Position numbers and translations under genes: made by a program. This document shows, piece after piece, positions 35,306-43,501 of a stretch of DNA of 64,000 nt. Where the stretch lies: NCBI RefSeq assembly GCF_016924835.1, contig NZ_CP070480.1:1178001-1242000 (forward strand), read 5' to 3'. The notes under the pieces are model-generated. The model was not told the DNA's origin, did not search any database, and worked only from the letters and a program-made list of their open reading frames with translations. This DNA comes from Rothia sp. ZJ932 (GTDB lineage Bacteria > Actinomycetota > Actinomycetes > Actinomycetales > Micrococcaceae). Position 1 is the first letter of the stretch, and each line of letters begins with the position of its first letter.

Positions 35306-36046
35306 TTAGTCAATGAAGCCCTTGGCACCGCCGACCAGTTCGATGTGACCGGTTTCGACCTCGGCGGTGACCATCTTTGCTACTTCGTGGGCGAATTCGT
35401 TGACGGTGTAGAGTTTGCCTGCTGCTTCGCGACGGGCATCGAGTGCGCCGGGGCGCAGGCGGTTAAGTAGGGTTGCGGTGACGGTGCCTTCGATCATGTC
35501 AGCTGAGACGACAACCAGTGAGATGCCTTTTTCGGTAAGGGCGGGGATTTCAGCGAACAGTGCTTCTTCGCCTGCCTTTTTGGATTCTGCCACGGGCTTG
35601 TACTCGGGCATGGTCTCCACCTTGTGGATGAAGTGTGCCTGGTGGCTGGTAACGAAGACGATGCGCCCGCCTTCGTTCATTTTTTCGGCCGCGGCGCGGG
35701 CGAAGTTCAGCTGCGCGTCGCGGTTCAGGCGCATGGCGTAGTCTTCGCCCATGTTGGTTTCCATGCCGCCGGAGGCGTTGAGGATCAGGTAGTCCAGTGA
35801 GCCGTAGGTATCGATAGCGGTGTCGATGAGGGTGGTTACGTCTTCAGTGTTGGTAACGTCCGCGCCGACGGCAATAGCTTTGCCACCTTTTTCTTCGATG
35901 GCTGCAACGACTTTGTTAGCGCGCGGTGCCTTGGAACGGTAGTTCACCACGATATTGGCGCCGGCTTCAGCCAGAATCTGGGCGGTCTCTGCGCCCACGC
36001 CGCGTGATGAGCCGGTGATGATGATGGTCTTATCAGTAAGTGACAT
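35306..36046 (-). CDS. Short-chain dehydrogenase/reductase
   Basis: NAD(P)-dependent oxidoreductase of the SDR superfamily; substrate unknown. The 246-residue protein has the cofactor loop ITGSSRGVGAETA, the aspartate-valine pair GADVTN and the ILNASGG segment in place of NAG. The catalytic region is unusual: after VTSHQ the tyrosine is followed by KPVAESKK, so the lysine is seven residues after it rather than the classical four. A PVAxSK version seems to mark a subfamily seen in actinobacteria. It lies 49 bases downstream of fabG on the same strand, so a link to fatty-acid metabolism is possible. Confidence 0.88.
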   Translation of the reverse strand: MSLTDKTIIITGSSRGVGAETAQILAEAGANIVVNYRSKAPRANKVVAAIEEKGGKAIAVGADVTNTEDVTTLIDTAIDTYGSLDYLILNASGGMETNMGEDYAMRLNRDAQLNFARAAAEKMNEGGRIVFVTSHQAHFIHKVETMPEYKPVAESKKAGEEALFAEIPALTEKGISLVVVSADMIEGTVTATLLNRLRPGALDARREAAGKLYTVNEFAHEVAKMVTAEVETGHIELVGGAKGFID

Positions 36047-36095
36047 AAAAATCCTTAGAAAGTATTACAGGGAAAGATGCGTTCAGGTGAGGGAT

Positions 36096-36806
36096 TTAGT
36101 GACCCATGCCGAGGCCGCCGTCAACGGGAATAACAGCGCCTGAGATGTAGGTGGCTTCATCAGAGGATAGCCAACGAACGACCTGTGCGACTTCTTCGGG
36201 AGCTGCAAAGCGTTTGGCGGGAATTGAGTCGATGTACTGTTTCTTGAGATCGTCTGAGAGCACGTCGGTCATTTCAGTCTGAATAAAACCGGGTGCCACA
36301 ACGTTGGCGGTGATGTTGCGTGAGCCCAGTTCGCGGGTGATAGAGCGAGCCATGCCCACCAGGGCTGCCTTGGACGATGAGTAGTTGACCTGACCTACGC
36401 CGCCATATAGACCCACCACTGATGAAATCAAGATGATGCGTCCGCGCTTGAGCTTGAGCATGCCCTTGGTGGCGCGCTTAACGACGCGGAAAGCACCGGT
36501 CAGATTGGTATCAAGCACCGAGGTGAAGTCTTCTTCGCTCATGCGCATTAACAGGGTGTCTTTGGTGATACCGGCGTTAGCTACCAGAACCTCAACAGGG
36601 CCGAATTCTGCCTCAACCTGCTTGAATGCCTCATCGATTGATGCCGCGTCGGTAACATCAGCTTTTACCGCAAAGAACTCTGCTGGGGGCTCACCCGAAC
36701 GGTAGGTGATGGCAACGTTGTGGCCAGCCTTTTTAAACTCGGTGGCAATAGCGTAACCAATGCCGCGGTTGCCGCCGGTTACCAGAACAGTCTGAGCTGT
36801 AGTCAT
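36096..36806 (-). CDS. fabG: 3-oxoacyl-[acyl-carrier-protein] reductase FabG
   Basis: NADPH-dependent reductase of the fatty-acid elongation cycle. From the ATG at 36806 it has 236 residues with the cofactor loop VTGGNRGIGYAIA, VANAGITKD, the catalytic ISSVVG serine and the classical YSSSK (tyrosine plus lysine four later). The closing segment GAVIPVDGGLGMGH is typical of the actinobacterial FabG1/MabA group. ATG 36806 is preferred to 36854 since only it gives the normal N-terminus. It heads a two-gene operon with the SDR gene. Confidence 0.93.
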   Translation of the reverse strand: MTTAQTVLVTGGNRGIGYAIATEFKKAGHNVAITYRSGEPPAEFFAVKADVTDAASIDEAFKQVEAEFGPVEVLVANAGITKDTLLMRMSEEDFTSVLDTNLTGAFRVVKRATKGMLKLKRGRIILISSVVGLYGGVGQVNYSSSKAALVGMARSITRELGSRNITANVVAPGFIQTEMTDVLSDDLKKQYIDSIPAKRFAAPEEVAQVVRWLSSDEATYISGAVIPVDGGLGMGH

Positions 36807-37132
36807 TGTGGTACACTCGTTTTCTCTCGCGCTGTGTGCGAGGGTGAGATCCAATATCTTTCGCTCAAGTTTACGCGCTTGGTGGGCTGTGTTTACTACA
36901 CGGGGAGCCCCAAAACAGTAAGTTTTTAGAAATTTTTGCGGAAAAATTTCAAAAAAGCGGTTCCTAGTCGCCGCAAATACCTGTCATCACCGCGAAGAGC
37001 CGCCTTGAACCCTGGCTACGCATCGCGCTGTTTTTTCGCTGGAGATTCGATGCAAGGTTACGGTCGCTATCAGTACAGGTAGTAGTCTAGATACCAGCGT
37101 AATTTTTTAGTTTTACAGCGGTAAAGGGGCTC

Positions 37133-37612
37133 ATGGCTACTCAAAAAATTTGGACTGAGAAGGAACTTGCCGACCTCGGTTTCATTGCACAAGAGCCGCA
37201 GGTGTACTCAATTACTGAGGCGAACACCAAGCACTCCGTAGATGTTGATCGCAGAGCACGCCAGTACGCCTTTCGAATGTTTTTGCGTATTGTCTGTATT
37301 GTTCTTGCCTGCATTGTCGATGGCTGGCTGAGGTGGGGTTTCATTGCGCTCGCAGCCATTCTACCGTGGGGTGCAGTCATGCTAGCTAACGGTAATGACA
37401 GGGCGCGTGGTGGCGGGGAATTCATGCAGCACCTCTCCCCCGAGCAGCAACTAGCACTTGCCGCTAGCCCCTCACCGCGGGCGGACGCGTCCGCTCAGTC
37501 AAGTGCAGAAGCTGATAGGACGCGCGGTGAAAGTTCGCAGAGCAGCGGCGCAGACGATGCTGAGCCGGTGGTAATTGATGGTGAGATTGTTACCGCAACT
37601 GATGGGGACTGA
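37133..37612 (+). CDS. DUF3099 family membrane protein
   Basis: A 159-residue protein with the DUF3099 core: PQVYSITEANTKHSVDVDRRARQY is the conserved lead (residues about 22-46), followed by two helices (FRMFLRIVCIVLACIVDGW and FIALAAILPWGAVMLAN). The last 55 residues are polar and variable, ending in DGEIVTATDGD. Function unknown. It precedes a zinc-ribbon-like gene by two bases and surf1 behind that, forming a small operon. Confidence 0.85.
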   Translation: MATQKIWTEKELADLGFIAQEPQVYSITEANTKHSVDVDRRARQYAFRMFLRIVCIVLACIVDGWLRWGFIALAAILPWGAVMLANGNDRARGGGEFMQHLSPEQQLALAASPSPRADASAQSSAEADRTRGESSQSSGADDAEPVVIDGEIVTATDGD

Positions 37613-37614
37613 TC

Positions 37615-37857
37615 GTGAATATTTTTGATAGTTTGCGTTTAGGTGCTGCCGAGGTGCCTGTGGCTAAGTGCTCGCGTAAGGGGTGCCAGTTATCGGCTCA
37701 GTGGCAGGTGGTGTGGAATAATCCGAAGATTCACGAGCCGTCGCGTCGTAAGGTGTGGTTGGCGTGCCAGGAGCATCGCAGGTATCTTGAGGATTTTTTG
37801 GCGTCACGCGGGTTTCACCGTGCGACAGAGCCTTTTGAGAGCGAGTTGAGCTCCTGA
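37615..37857 (+). CDS. Small conserved protein with putative metal-binding cysteines
   Basis: An 80-residue protein beginning at GTG 37615, two bases after the DUF3099 stop. It has the pattern KCSRKGC, a central WQVVWNN and then WLACQEHRRYL, so three cysteines and a histidine could bind a zinc ion. Related small actinobacterial proteins have been labelled acetone carboxylase in databases, a label that nothing here supports. It lies 22 bases upstream of surf1, whose product serves cytochrome oxidase assembly, so a role near that process is possible but unproven. Confidence 0.75.
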   Translation: MNIFDSLRLGAAEVPVAKCSRKGCQLSAQWQVVWNNPKIHEPSRRKVWLACQEHRRYLEDFLASRGFHRATEPFESELSS

Positions 37858-37879
37858 TGGTTTCTATTTCTAAGGTTTG

Positions 37880-38845
37880 ATGACCGTGTATCGTTTTTTG
37901 CTCTCGGGTAAGTGGGTGGGGGCTTTTGCCCTGTGTGTTGCGTTCTCGATTCTGTGTTTGTTTTTAGCGAATTGGCAGATGGAGCGTAAAGAAGAGGTCG
38001 ATTACCGTAATCAGCTGATTGCCGATAATTTCAATGCTTCTCCGGTGAATCTTAGTGAGCATGAGGGTGCTTTTGATACTTTTGATGAGCAGTTGAAGTG
38101 GCAGCCTATAACTCTGCGTGGTGAGTATGTCAGCGATGAGCAGGTGTTAGCACGCAACCGTCCGTATCACGGGGTGAACGGGTTTGAGGTGCTGGTTCCG
38201 TTTGTGACGGTGCAGGGTGAGGCTGTGTTGATTTCGCGCGGTTGGGTGCCTGCTGGTTTTGGTGATGCGTTGGCTCCTGAGCAGGAGGTTGGCGCTCCCC
38301 CTGCCGGTGAGGTCACGATTGTGGCGAGGTACCACAACAGTGAGATGGATACCGGCAGGGGCGCACCCGAAGGGCAGATTGCTTCCATTTACCTGCCTGA
38401 CCTTGCCAAGATGACAGGGGTGCCGGTGGGTGAAGCTGCCTACGGTCTATTGGTGAGTGAAGACCCTGCGGTGCCCAGTACCCCCATTGTCAAAGAGGCT
38501 CCGGAGCAAGATACCGGCCCCAATCTTTCTTACTCCATGCAGTGGTACGCTTTCGCTATTTTGATTTACGTGGTCTATGCCTGGTCTGCACGTCAAAAGG
38601 TGCGCAACGATGAGCTGGACGCTCAGTTGGCTGCTGAACTTGAGAAGTACTACGGGCAGTTCTACGACGAAGAGGGCAACTACGTTGGCGAAGAGGACGA
38701 GGATATCATCATCCGCAAAATGCAGATGGTTGATGATATGCCCTCACATCTGAAATCCATCATGCGCCCGGCTCCTGCCCGCAGTAAAAAACGTCGTACC
38801 GATGAAGATGAAGAGGACGCTTACCTCGATTCCCTGGGCATGTAG
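37880..38845 (+). CDS. SURF1 family cytochrome oxidase assembly protein
   Basis: SURF1 proteins help insert heme a into cytochrome oxidase. This 321-residue protein has the two-helix plan: an N-terminal helix (WVGAFALCVAFSILCLFLAN) followed by the conserved WQMERKEEVDYRNQL, then an extracytoplasmic domain with VLISRGWVPAG, and a second helix (YSMQWYAFAILIYVVYAW). The C-terminal 90 residues are acidic then basic and cytoplasmic. ATG 37880 lies behind AAGG; a TTG at 37877 is in frame as well. It fits with ctaE, ctaA and ctaB in the same window. Confidence 0.92.
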   Translation: MTVYRFLLSGKWVGAFALCVAFSILCLFLANWQMERKEEVDYRNQLIADNFNASPVNLSEHEGAFDTFDEQLKWQPITLRGEYVSDEQVLARNRPYHGVNGFEVLVPFVTVQGEAVLISRGWVPAGFGDALAPEQEVGAPPAGEVTIVARYHNSEMDTGRGAPEGQIASIYLPDLAKMTGVPVGEAAYGLLVSEDPAVPSTPIVKEAPEQDTGPNLSYSMQWYAFAILIYVVYAWSARQKVRNDELDAQLAAELEKYYGQFYDEEGNYVGEEDEDIIIRKMQMVDDMPSHLKSIMRPAPARSKKRRTDEDEEDAYLDSLGM

Positions 38846-38878
38846 AGATTGCGCTGTCTTTAGGTTGCGTACTACCAC

Positions 38879-38910
38879 AGCACAGTTCGAATATATATTC
38901 GAACTGTGCT
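38879..38910. terminator. Perfect 32-base palindrome, terminator or operator
   Basis: The 16 bases AGCACAGTTCGAATAT are followed at once by their exact complement, ending at 38910, then TATTTTTATA. Position after surf1 and the T-run fit a terminator. The absence of a loop and the core CGAA-N6-TTCG, which resembles an actinobacterial LexA site without the full consensus, also allow an operator for the next gene. Confidence 0.7.
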
Positions 38911-38967
38911 ATTTTTATACCCTAGCTTATTCACCACCCGCACCGAAAGCCCTAAGGAGCCACCACC

Positions 38968-39696
38968 ATGATGGGATATTCCCACTCTGTCACTGCCGCC
39001 GGGGCATGGCTTCTCTTACACGAGCTAGGAATTACACCCACCCAGGACGCGAGCACCTTGGTTGTCACGACCCTAGCGTGCGCCGGGGCGGGCATGTTCC
39101 CCGACGCCGACCACAAAAAAGGAACCATCGCCCACTCCATCCCGCCGCTCACCAACATTGCTGTAGCGCTGATTGCTACAATCAGCGGCGGTCACCGCAA
39201 AGGCACTCACTCCATTCTTGGCGTTCTCGTCTTTTGGGCTATCGCCTACTTCGCACAAGAGCTTTCTTATCAGGGCATCCCCTGGATATCACTGATTCTT
39301 ACCGGGTTCGCCGGAGGTCTTGCTCTGCGGGTCTTTGGTGCCCCCGGTGGATGGATTGGTGCTATCGGGCTGGGGTATCTTGCCTGGACCACGCAAAGCC
39401 TGTGGCTGATCCCCTGGGCAATTTTTACCGGGTGCATTGTTCATATTCTTGGCGATATGCTAACCACCCGCGGGGTCAACATCCTCTGGCCATTAGTCAT
39501 CAAGCCCCCGGTGCCCACCAAAATATGGCGCAAAAGCGGCTACTTCGCCCTACCTGTTTTAGGAGATGCCGGTTCAGCACGAGAGAACATGATCACCTCA
39601 GCTGTTACCCTCTACATCCTCTGGTACGCCGGTGCTTTCTTCAGCATTTTTAGCAGCTACCCCCTAGAGTTCTCCTCCGCTCTCTTAGGTACTTAG
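38968..39696 (+). CDS. YdjM-like membrane-bound metal-dependent hydrolase
   Basis: A 242-residue integral membrane protein of the YdjM (DUF457) family, related to the bacterial phospholipase C-like hydrolases. It starts MMGYSHSVTAAGAW, with AAGGAGCC before the ATG. The presumed metal ligands are His6, the GMFPDADHKKGTIAHS segment, HRKGTHSILG and the later HILGDMLTTRGV aspartate. At least six hydrophobic helices are present. The substrate is unknown. The gene ends just before the accessory island. Confidence 0.85.
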   Translation: MMGYSHSVTAAGAWLLLHELGITPTQDASTLVVTTLACAGAGMFPDADHKKGTIAHSIPPLTNIAVALIATISGGHRKGTHSILGVLVFWAIAYFAQELSYQGIPWISLILTGFAGGLALRVFGAPGGWIGAIGLGYLAWTTQSLWLIPWAIFTGCIVHILGDMLTTRGVNILWPLVIKPPVPTKIWRKSGYFALPVLGDAGSARENMITSAVTLYILWYAGAFFSIFSSYPLEFSSALLGT

Positions 39697-39737
39697 CCCA
39701 CCAACCACCCACAAAAGAAGAAGTTTTTTAAAAAGAG

Positions 39738-39775
39738 AAATCGCCGGTGTAGCAAGAGGAACTGCACCGGCGATT
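39738..39775 (-). terminator. Terminator at the left edge of the accessory island
   Basis: The stem AAATCGCCGGTG/CACCGGCGATT (39738-39749 with 39765-39775) is followed on the minus strand by TCTCTTTTTAAAAAAC, so it is directed toward minus-strand genes coming from the island. No intact gene of that kind is present. Confidence 0.8.
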
Positions 39776-39843
39776 CAATTCTTAAGCAGTCACCCTAGGT
39801 AACCGGCTTATTTTTCAGAATCTTCTCTGATATCTTGACGCTC

Positions 39844-39897
39844 TTAGTTATCGTCGCCTTCTGACCAGAAAACATCAACCTCTACACCCTCAACCTG
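39844..39897 (-). pseudogene. Possible 3' remnant of a minus-strand gene
   Basis: A minus-strand frame ends at 39844 with QVEGVEVDVFWSEGDDN, just before a proper minus-strand terminator. The protein-like ending and terminator suggest a former gene whose front part was lost when the island formed. Upstream of about 39897 the frame becomes arginine-rich and non-protein-like. I do not recognise the family. Confidence 0.3.
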
Positions 39898-39899
39898 TG

Positions 39900-40428
39900 C
39901 TTGGCGTTCGCTGCGCTCACACTGTTCTGGGGGATTCTCCCGCCCCCCCAGACCCCCCAGTGTGCCCCGCGAAAGTCGCACGCTCGTCTTCGCACGGACT
40001 CCCTCGTACCTCGGTCGCCTTTGCTCTCGACAAGCTGCGCGCTTTGTTTCGCGGGGAAAATGAATCATTGAAACTTGGAAAGTGGTTAGTTGGGCTTAAG
40101 TTCTCGAAGTCTTGTTAAGTACACGCGCATGCGCTTGCGCGGTTTGGGTAGGGAGCAATGAAGAATAAGGGTCAGGCTCTCTCTTTAGGTTGAAAATGGG
40201 GCTAAAAAGCCATAGAAGGGGTCTTGTGGCGATTTTTACCTAAAAGTGAAGTAAAATTGCCCACCCAAGCTTTTTTAGAGCCTTAGACAGGCTTACAGCA
40301 GCTTTTGACGTTGCAGTAACTCGCACACGACCCCCGAAGCCACCGAGCAGCCCCCAGTGCGGGAGAGTAATTACCTGATTAAGTTAAATTCCTATCTGAG
40401 ACATCCCCACCATGCTCTACTAGAAACC
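39900..40428. other. Gene-free stretch at the left of the island
   Basis: About 530 bases with no convincing gene. It begins with C- and G-rich sequence around 39930-39980 and becomes AT-richer toward the repA remnant. Short frames in it are arginine-rich and have no ribosome sites. It may include the former plasmid origin, but no clear repeats were seen. Confidence 0.5.
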
Positions 40429-40763
40429 ATGAGCTTCGAGAACGTCTTCACAGACCACTGGCTACCAGCCAAACCCCTGTGTGCCTGACCGATGCAGGAC
40501 ACCGCGCACCAGTGAACCTACTAGCACGCGTTAAACAAGGGCTCACAGACATTCTCGGCGGGGTTATCAGCTACGGCGGAAGAATTACCAAAAACCCCAC
40601 CAACACGGCTCATATGCCCCTCTGGCGCAACACCGAAGCTCTTTACGGGCTCAAAAAGACCTCGCAAGGGCTCTAGGGAGACGTCGGAGCCCTCCCAGCC
40701 GCCTCACAGGAACGCTCAGATAAGCGTGAAAGATTGATAAAAGAGATTCTAGGAGAGCTTTAG
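40429..40763 (+). pseudogene. Replication initiator repA of a pAL5000-type plasmid, deleted and frameshifted
   Basis: The first frame gives MSFENVFTDHWLPAKPLCA then a stop at 40486-40488, the usual start of actinobacterial theta-plasmid RepA proteins. A second frame from 40479 gives GLTDILGGVISYGGRITKNP and ends in LYGLKKTSQGL, matching the C-terminal region of the same family; the primase-like middle (roughly 200 residues) is missing. An in-frame stop at 40674-40676 interrupts the rest, which ends at 40763 overlapping the repB start (TAGTG). The gene is therefore dead. Family assignment is from motif memory. Confidence 0.7.
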
Positions 40764-40891
40764 TGTCTGCCCAAGCACAAAGAAAACGCACTAAAACCGC
40801 CCGTGAGATAGCTCAGAAATTAGAGATTTCTAAAAGCACTGCTGGACGATACACCCAAGAATACGAACGCCAACAACAAGTAGCGTATTGA
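40763..40891 (+). pseudogene. Truncated repB (plasmid origin-binding protein)
   Basis: Starts at GTG 40763 with AGGAGAG five bases upstream and overlaps the repA stop by one base. It encodes MSAQAQRKRTKTAREIAQKL followed by EISKSTAGRYTQEYERQQ, the helix-turn-helix start of RepB of pAL5000-type plasmids, but stops after 42 codons, about half the usual length. RepB normally binds the origin with RepA. It is most likely a remnant. Confidence 0.7.
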
Positions 40892-40935
40892 TTTGTTAGA
40901 CCCTGCACGACAATCCATGCTGGGCCTTTCTCTGT

Positions 40936-41115
40936 TTATTTTCTCGCTGCATTCGAAATTTTTCCAGATGCGTAAACTATGGAAGTTCCGATGCCTGTCA
41001 TAACGAGTCCAAAAATCACTCTATCTAAGGTTGGCTCTCTTGCAATAAGATAAGCTGAGATGCTGACTAAAAACAATAATGTGAAAATCACGCTTCCCAT
41101 GAACTTATTACGCAT
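40936..41115 (-). CDS. Small two-helix membrane protein, putative immunity partner
   Basis: A 59-residue protein starting at ATG 41115, with GGAGG eight bases upstream. It has two hydrophobic helices (GSVIFTLLFLVSISAYLI and VIFGLVMTGIGTSIVYASG) and short basic ends, so it should lie in the membrane with little outside. It begins 18 bases after the stop of the secreted-precursor gene and is clearly its operon partner. Small proteins of this kind often give immunity to a co-encoded bacteriocin, but I recognise no family and the role is inferred from size, topology and position. Confidence 0.65.
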   Translation of the reverse strand: MRNKFMGSVIFTLLFLVSISAYLIAREPTLDRVIFGLVMTGIGTSIVYASGKISNAARK

Positions 41116-41133
41116 AAAAACTACCTCCCTCAT

Positions 41134-41733
41134 CTATTTTTTCAAGCAGGTTGCTTCACGATTTATATATATCCTTAACTTACCCTCATCAGGACATACT
41201 CCATGTGCAGTTGCAACCGCAATAACCATTGCAGCAATTCCAGCAGCAGCAATACACCCAACACCGGCACTTTCAACCGCAAGAGCAGCACAAATCACCC
41301 CGCCCAAAGTTCCTGCTAGTCCAGCAGCTGCTGCGCCCTGCTCAGCAGGATCTAGTTCGACATAAGGCATCCTATCGATTCCGACAGAGACAGCTGGGGC
41401 TACAAACGAAGAATCCAGTGGGATTATAGGGTTACCATCATTATCGTACGAAAATGTTATATCAATACCCTTTTCAAGGTGATATGTAACAACATCTCCA
41501 GTATCTAATTTCTTAATATCTCGCTCAGCTTGCCCAGCCTTAAGGCCTTCTGCAATAATTAGAAGATTTTTTCTAATCGACTCATTATCCTGCCCAACTA
41601 TGCTAGATGCTGAGGTGGAATTACTAACTTGTAGGCCATTATGCCCATCTGCATATACAGGGGAATTTCCCAGCAAACTTAGAGCCAGCGCGCCAGCAAC
41701 AAATCCTGCTGAAACTTTCTTTACGAGGAGCAT
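41134..41733 (-). CDS. Secreted precursor with hydrophobic four-cysteine C-terminal domain
   Basis: Not a family I recognise. From the ATG at 41733 (AAAGGA six bases upstream) there are 199 residues. Residues 1-28 are a Sec signal peptide with a cleavage site after SPVYA. Residues 29-115 are polar. Residues 132-178 are alanine- and glycine-rich and hydrophobic, and the domain contains Cys148, Cys160, Cys180 and Cys196, which could form two disulfides. The plan - signal, pro-region, hydrophobic cysteine domain - is that of some bacteriocin precursors. The DNA is visibly AT-richer than the flanking chromosome. Function is not established. Confidence 0.65.
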   Translation of the reverse strand: MLLVKKVSAGFVAGALALSLLGNSPVYADGHNGLQVSNSTSASSIVGQDNESIRKNLLIIAEGLKAGQAERDIKKLDTGDVVTYHLEKGIDITFSYDNDGNPIIPLDSSFVAPAVSVGIDRMPYVELDPAEQGAAAAGLAGTLGGVICAALAVESAGVGCIAAAGIAAMVIAVATAHGVCPDEGKLRIYINREATCLKK

Positions 41734-41749
41734 TGTTCTTCCTTTCACC

Positions 41750-42440
41750 CCAGAGCATCTTCGCTCTAGTGATTGGCGTTACATCGATCCAATCATAATA
41801 AAGATAATCAGTCAACCTATTACATTACAAACTGATAACAAAACCCCTAAAATCCCTAATCAAGCACACATTAAAAAATCCGCAACACACCCACCGTCAG
41901 GGTGCTAGGCGTCAACACCAAACAACCCCACCGAACCCTGACGGAGCTACACCCAGCCCAACCACCAGCACTAAAGAACACCACAATCGAACAGCCGTTT
42001 GCACAGGTTTTCACGAGCCGGCGCCATGTTTTTAGATAGCCCTTCTTATTATGAATGACTCATAATACAGGTTCCTAAGTCATTCAATGCATGAGGTGTG
42101 ACAGAAAAACGGCAGCGAAAGTCAGCGAGCTTGCGAACAGGAAACGTGAAACGCGCTGACGATTTTTAGTCCGAAAAACTTTTCGCGGTTGCGCACACAA
42201 GACCAGTGAGCCTGTGCAAAAAATCAGCGTGAACCTGTCAGGAACGAACGGGAGAGGGAGCAGCTGGATTTTTGCATAGGTGGATGCGTCGCCTGTAGCG
42301 CAACCGAAATCTGAGGTAGCTTCCTGAAGCGTCCCTTTAGACAGGGGAGGGCTTGCTCTTCGGGTACACCGACCCCACCGGCAGCAAAAAGCAGGAAGAC
42401 CTACTGCACCAGTTTGAGGACGGTTAGAGCCTTACTAGGG
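41750..42440. other. Gene-free stretch in the island with inverted repeats
   Basis: About 690 bases without a supported gene. Two inverted repeats stand out: CCGTCAGGGT/ACCCTGACGG at 41894-41903 and 41935-41944, and TATTATGA/TCATAATA at 42047-42054 and 42060-42067. A short frame ends at 42429 with TDPTGSKKQEDLLHQFEDG and is followed by a hairpin, so it could be the tail of a lost plus-strand gene. The promoter of the secreted-precursor gene must lie in the left part. Confidence 0.55.
42047..42067. repeat. Operator-like inverted repeat
   Basis: TATTATGA and its complement TCATAATA separated by five bases, in the non-coding part of the island. The size and spacing suit a dimeric DNA-binding protein. 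Which gene it would control is unclear. Confidence 0.5.
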
Positions 42441-42444
42441 CATG

Positions 42445-42475
42445 AGAAAGCCCCCAGCCAGCGCCGGGGCTTTCT
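42445..42475 (+). terminator. Terminator downstream of a lost plus-strand gene, near the repA 3' end
   Basis: A 10-bp stem AGAAAGCCCC/GGGGCTTTCT (42445-42454 with 42466-42475), followed by GTGGTGTCTTTTT. The T-run is a little distant. It could also stop minus-strand repA transcripts weakly. Confidence 0.6.
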
Positions 42476-42486
42476 GTGGTGTCTTT

Positions 42487-43392
42487 TTAGAGCAGTTTCC
42501 CTTGCGTGCCCTTGTTGGGCTTGATTTCTAGTCCCTTGAAGCCCTTAGCCTTGCCGCGAACATTACCCAGTTCGATTGCTGTGGCTTTGGGGGAGTGTTC
42601 GAGAGCAGTCTTTAGGGCTGTCTTGAACTTTTGCTTGAAAACGCGCATTTCCTCAGCCTGTGAGCCGAACTGCTGCCTGAGCTGTTCCCAACTGATCTTG
42701 ACAGGCTTTTCTAGGCTGTTGTCCCTTAGCTCTAGCCAAAGCCAAAGGTCAAAGGCAAGAGGTGATTTAGTGCTGCTGGTTAGCTCACCCCAGCGTTCTA
42801 GGTCTATGGGCATTGTGTGGCGGTTTTCTTCGTCCAGACCCAGCACAAGCGCAGCAAAGTCCCGTGACAGCTCGATGAAGTTTTCACCGCCTCCCTCTCC
42901 CAAGTCCCCATCAGCTGAAAAGGTCAGCCGCTGCCTGATACCCACCCGGTAGCCCGCCTGTTCTACAGTGACAGACTCACTCGCTTTACTAACGGCGGTG
43001 TAATCCACGGTGAGGGCAGCAATGCGCCTAAGCTGCTCTAAGAGTTGGGCAGCATTCCGGGCGCTGTAGGGCAGCCCTACTTGCTTCATGAAGCCCCGCA
43101 GGGAGTCTTTTAGGCTAATGCGTGTCGAGCCAGTGCGCACAGCCTCGGTTGTCAAAAAAACCAAGGCGTGGCGAGCGTATGAGCCATAGGGCAGCACGTG
43201 CCCGCACGTGCCATCTGGGTAGATGATAGCCCCTGCCGAGTACCTCATTACGTCACGCCCGTTAGTGCGTTCCCAGATAGTTGCAGAGGTCTCTACGTAG
43301 GGCAGTGAGCCACTTATTAGCGGGGTAGGGTAGTAGACCTTGCGCTCTTTGTTCAGTTGGTAAGAGCGTCGTTTTTCGGTAGGGTTTTCCAT
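42487..43392 (-). CDS. Plasmid replication initiator, RepA_C family
   Basis: A plasmid RepA-type initiator, up to 310 residues depending on the start. It resembles the family also found in broad-host plasmids: YPTPLISGSLPYVETSATIW early, the LKDSLRGFMKQVG segment, SRDFAALVLGLDEEN and SPLAFDLWLWLELRDN, and a lysine-rich C-terminal tail. I prefer the ATG at 43392 because AAAAGGA lies about 12 bases upstream; ATGs at 43404 and 43419 are in frame, the latter touching a hairpin. The frame is complete. It belongs to a different replicon type from the decayed repA-repB nearby. Confidence 0.8.
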   Translation of the reverse strand: MENPTEKRRSYQLNKERKVYYPTPLISGSLPYVETSATIWERTNGRDVMRYSAGAIIYPDGTCGHVLPYGSYARHALVFLTTEAVRTGSTRISLKDSLRGFMKQVGLPYSARNAAQLLEQLRRIAALTVDYTAVSKASESVTVEQAGYRVGIRQRLTFSADGDLGEGGGENFIELSRDFAALVLGLDEENRHTMPIDLERWGELTSSTKSPLAFDLWLWLELRDNSLEKPVKISWEQLRQQFGSQAEEMRVFKQKFKTALKTALEHSPKATAIELGNVRGKAKGFKGLEIKPNKGTQGKLL

Positions 43393-43420
43393 AGAAAAGC
43401 TCATTCCTTTTCTGTTCATG

Positions 43421-43450
43421 GCCCCTCAGGTGCTCCAACACCTGAGGGGC
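43421..43450 (+). terminator. Perfect hairpin at the repA start, terminator for antisense transcription
   Basis: The 12-bp stem GCCCCTCAGGTG/CACCTGAGGGGC with a 6-base loop is followed on the plus strand by TTTTTC. It abuts the first possible repA ATG (43417-43419). In the plus direction it is a textbook terminator for an RNA antisense to repA; in the minus direction it would fold in the repA leader. Either way it may control the initiator level. Confidence 0.75.
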
Positions 43451-43501
43451 TTTTTCTATACGTCCACACCAGCTTAACAGCTCGGGGGGGGGTATAACAG
43501 G

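Noticed and set aside
38879-38910. A true LexA box
   Set aside because: The outer bases of the consensus (CGAAC-N4-GTTCG) are not met, and the place after surf1 with a T-run favours a terminator.
38802-39653. A 283-codon plus-strand frame overlapping the end of surf1 and the YdjM-like gene
   Set aside because: The product is rich in arginine, histidine and cysteine, as expected for a wrong frame, and the overlapping frame has a good start and clear family motifs.
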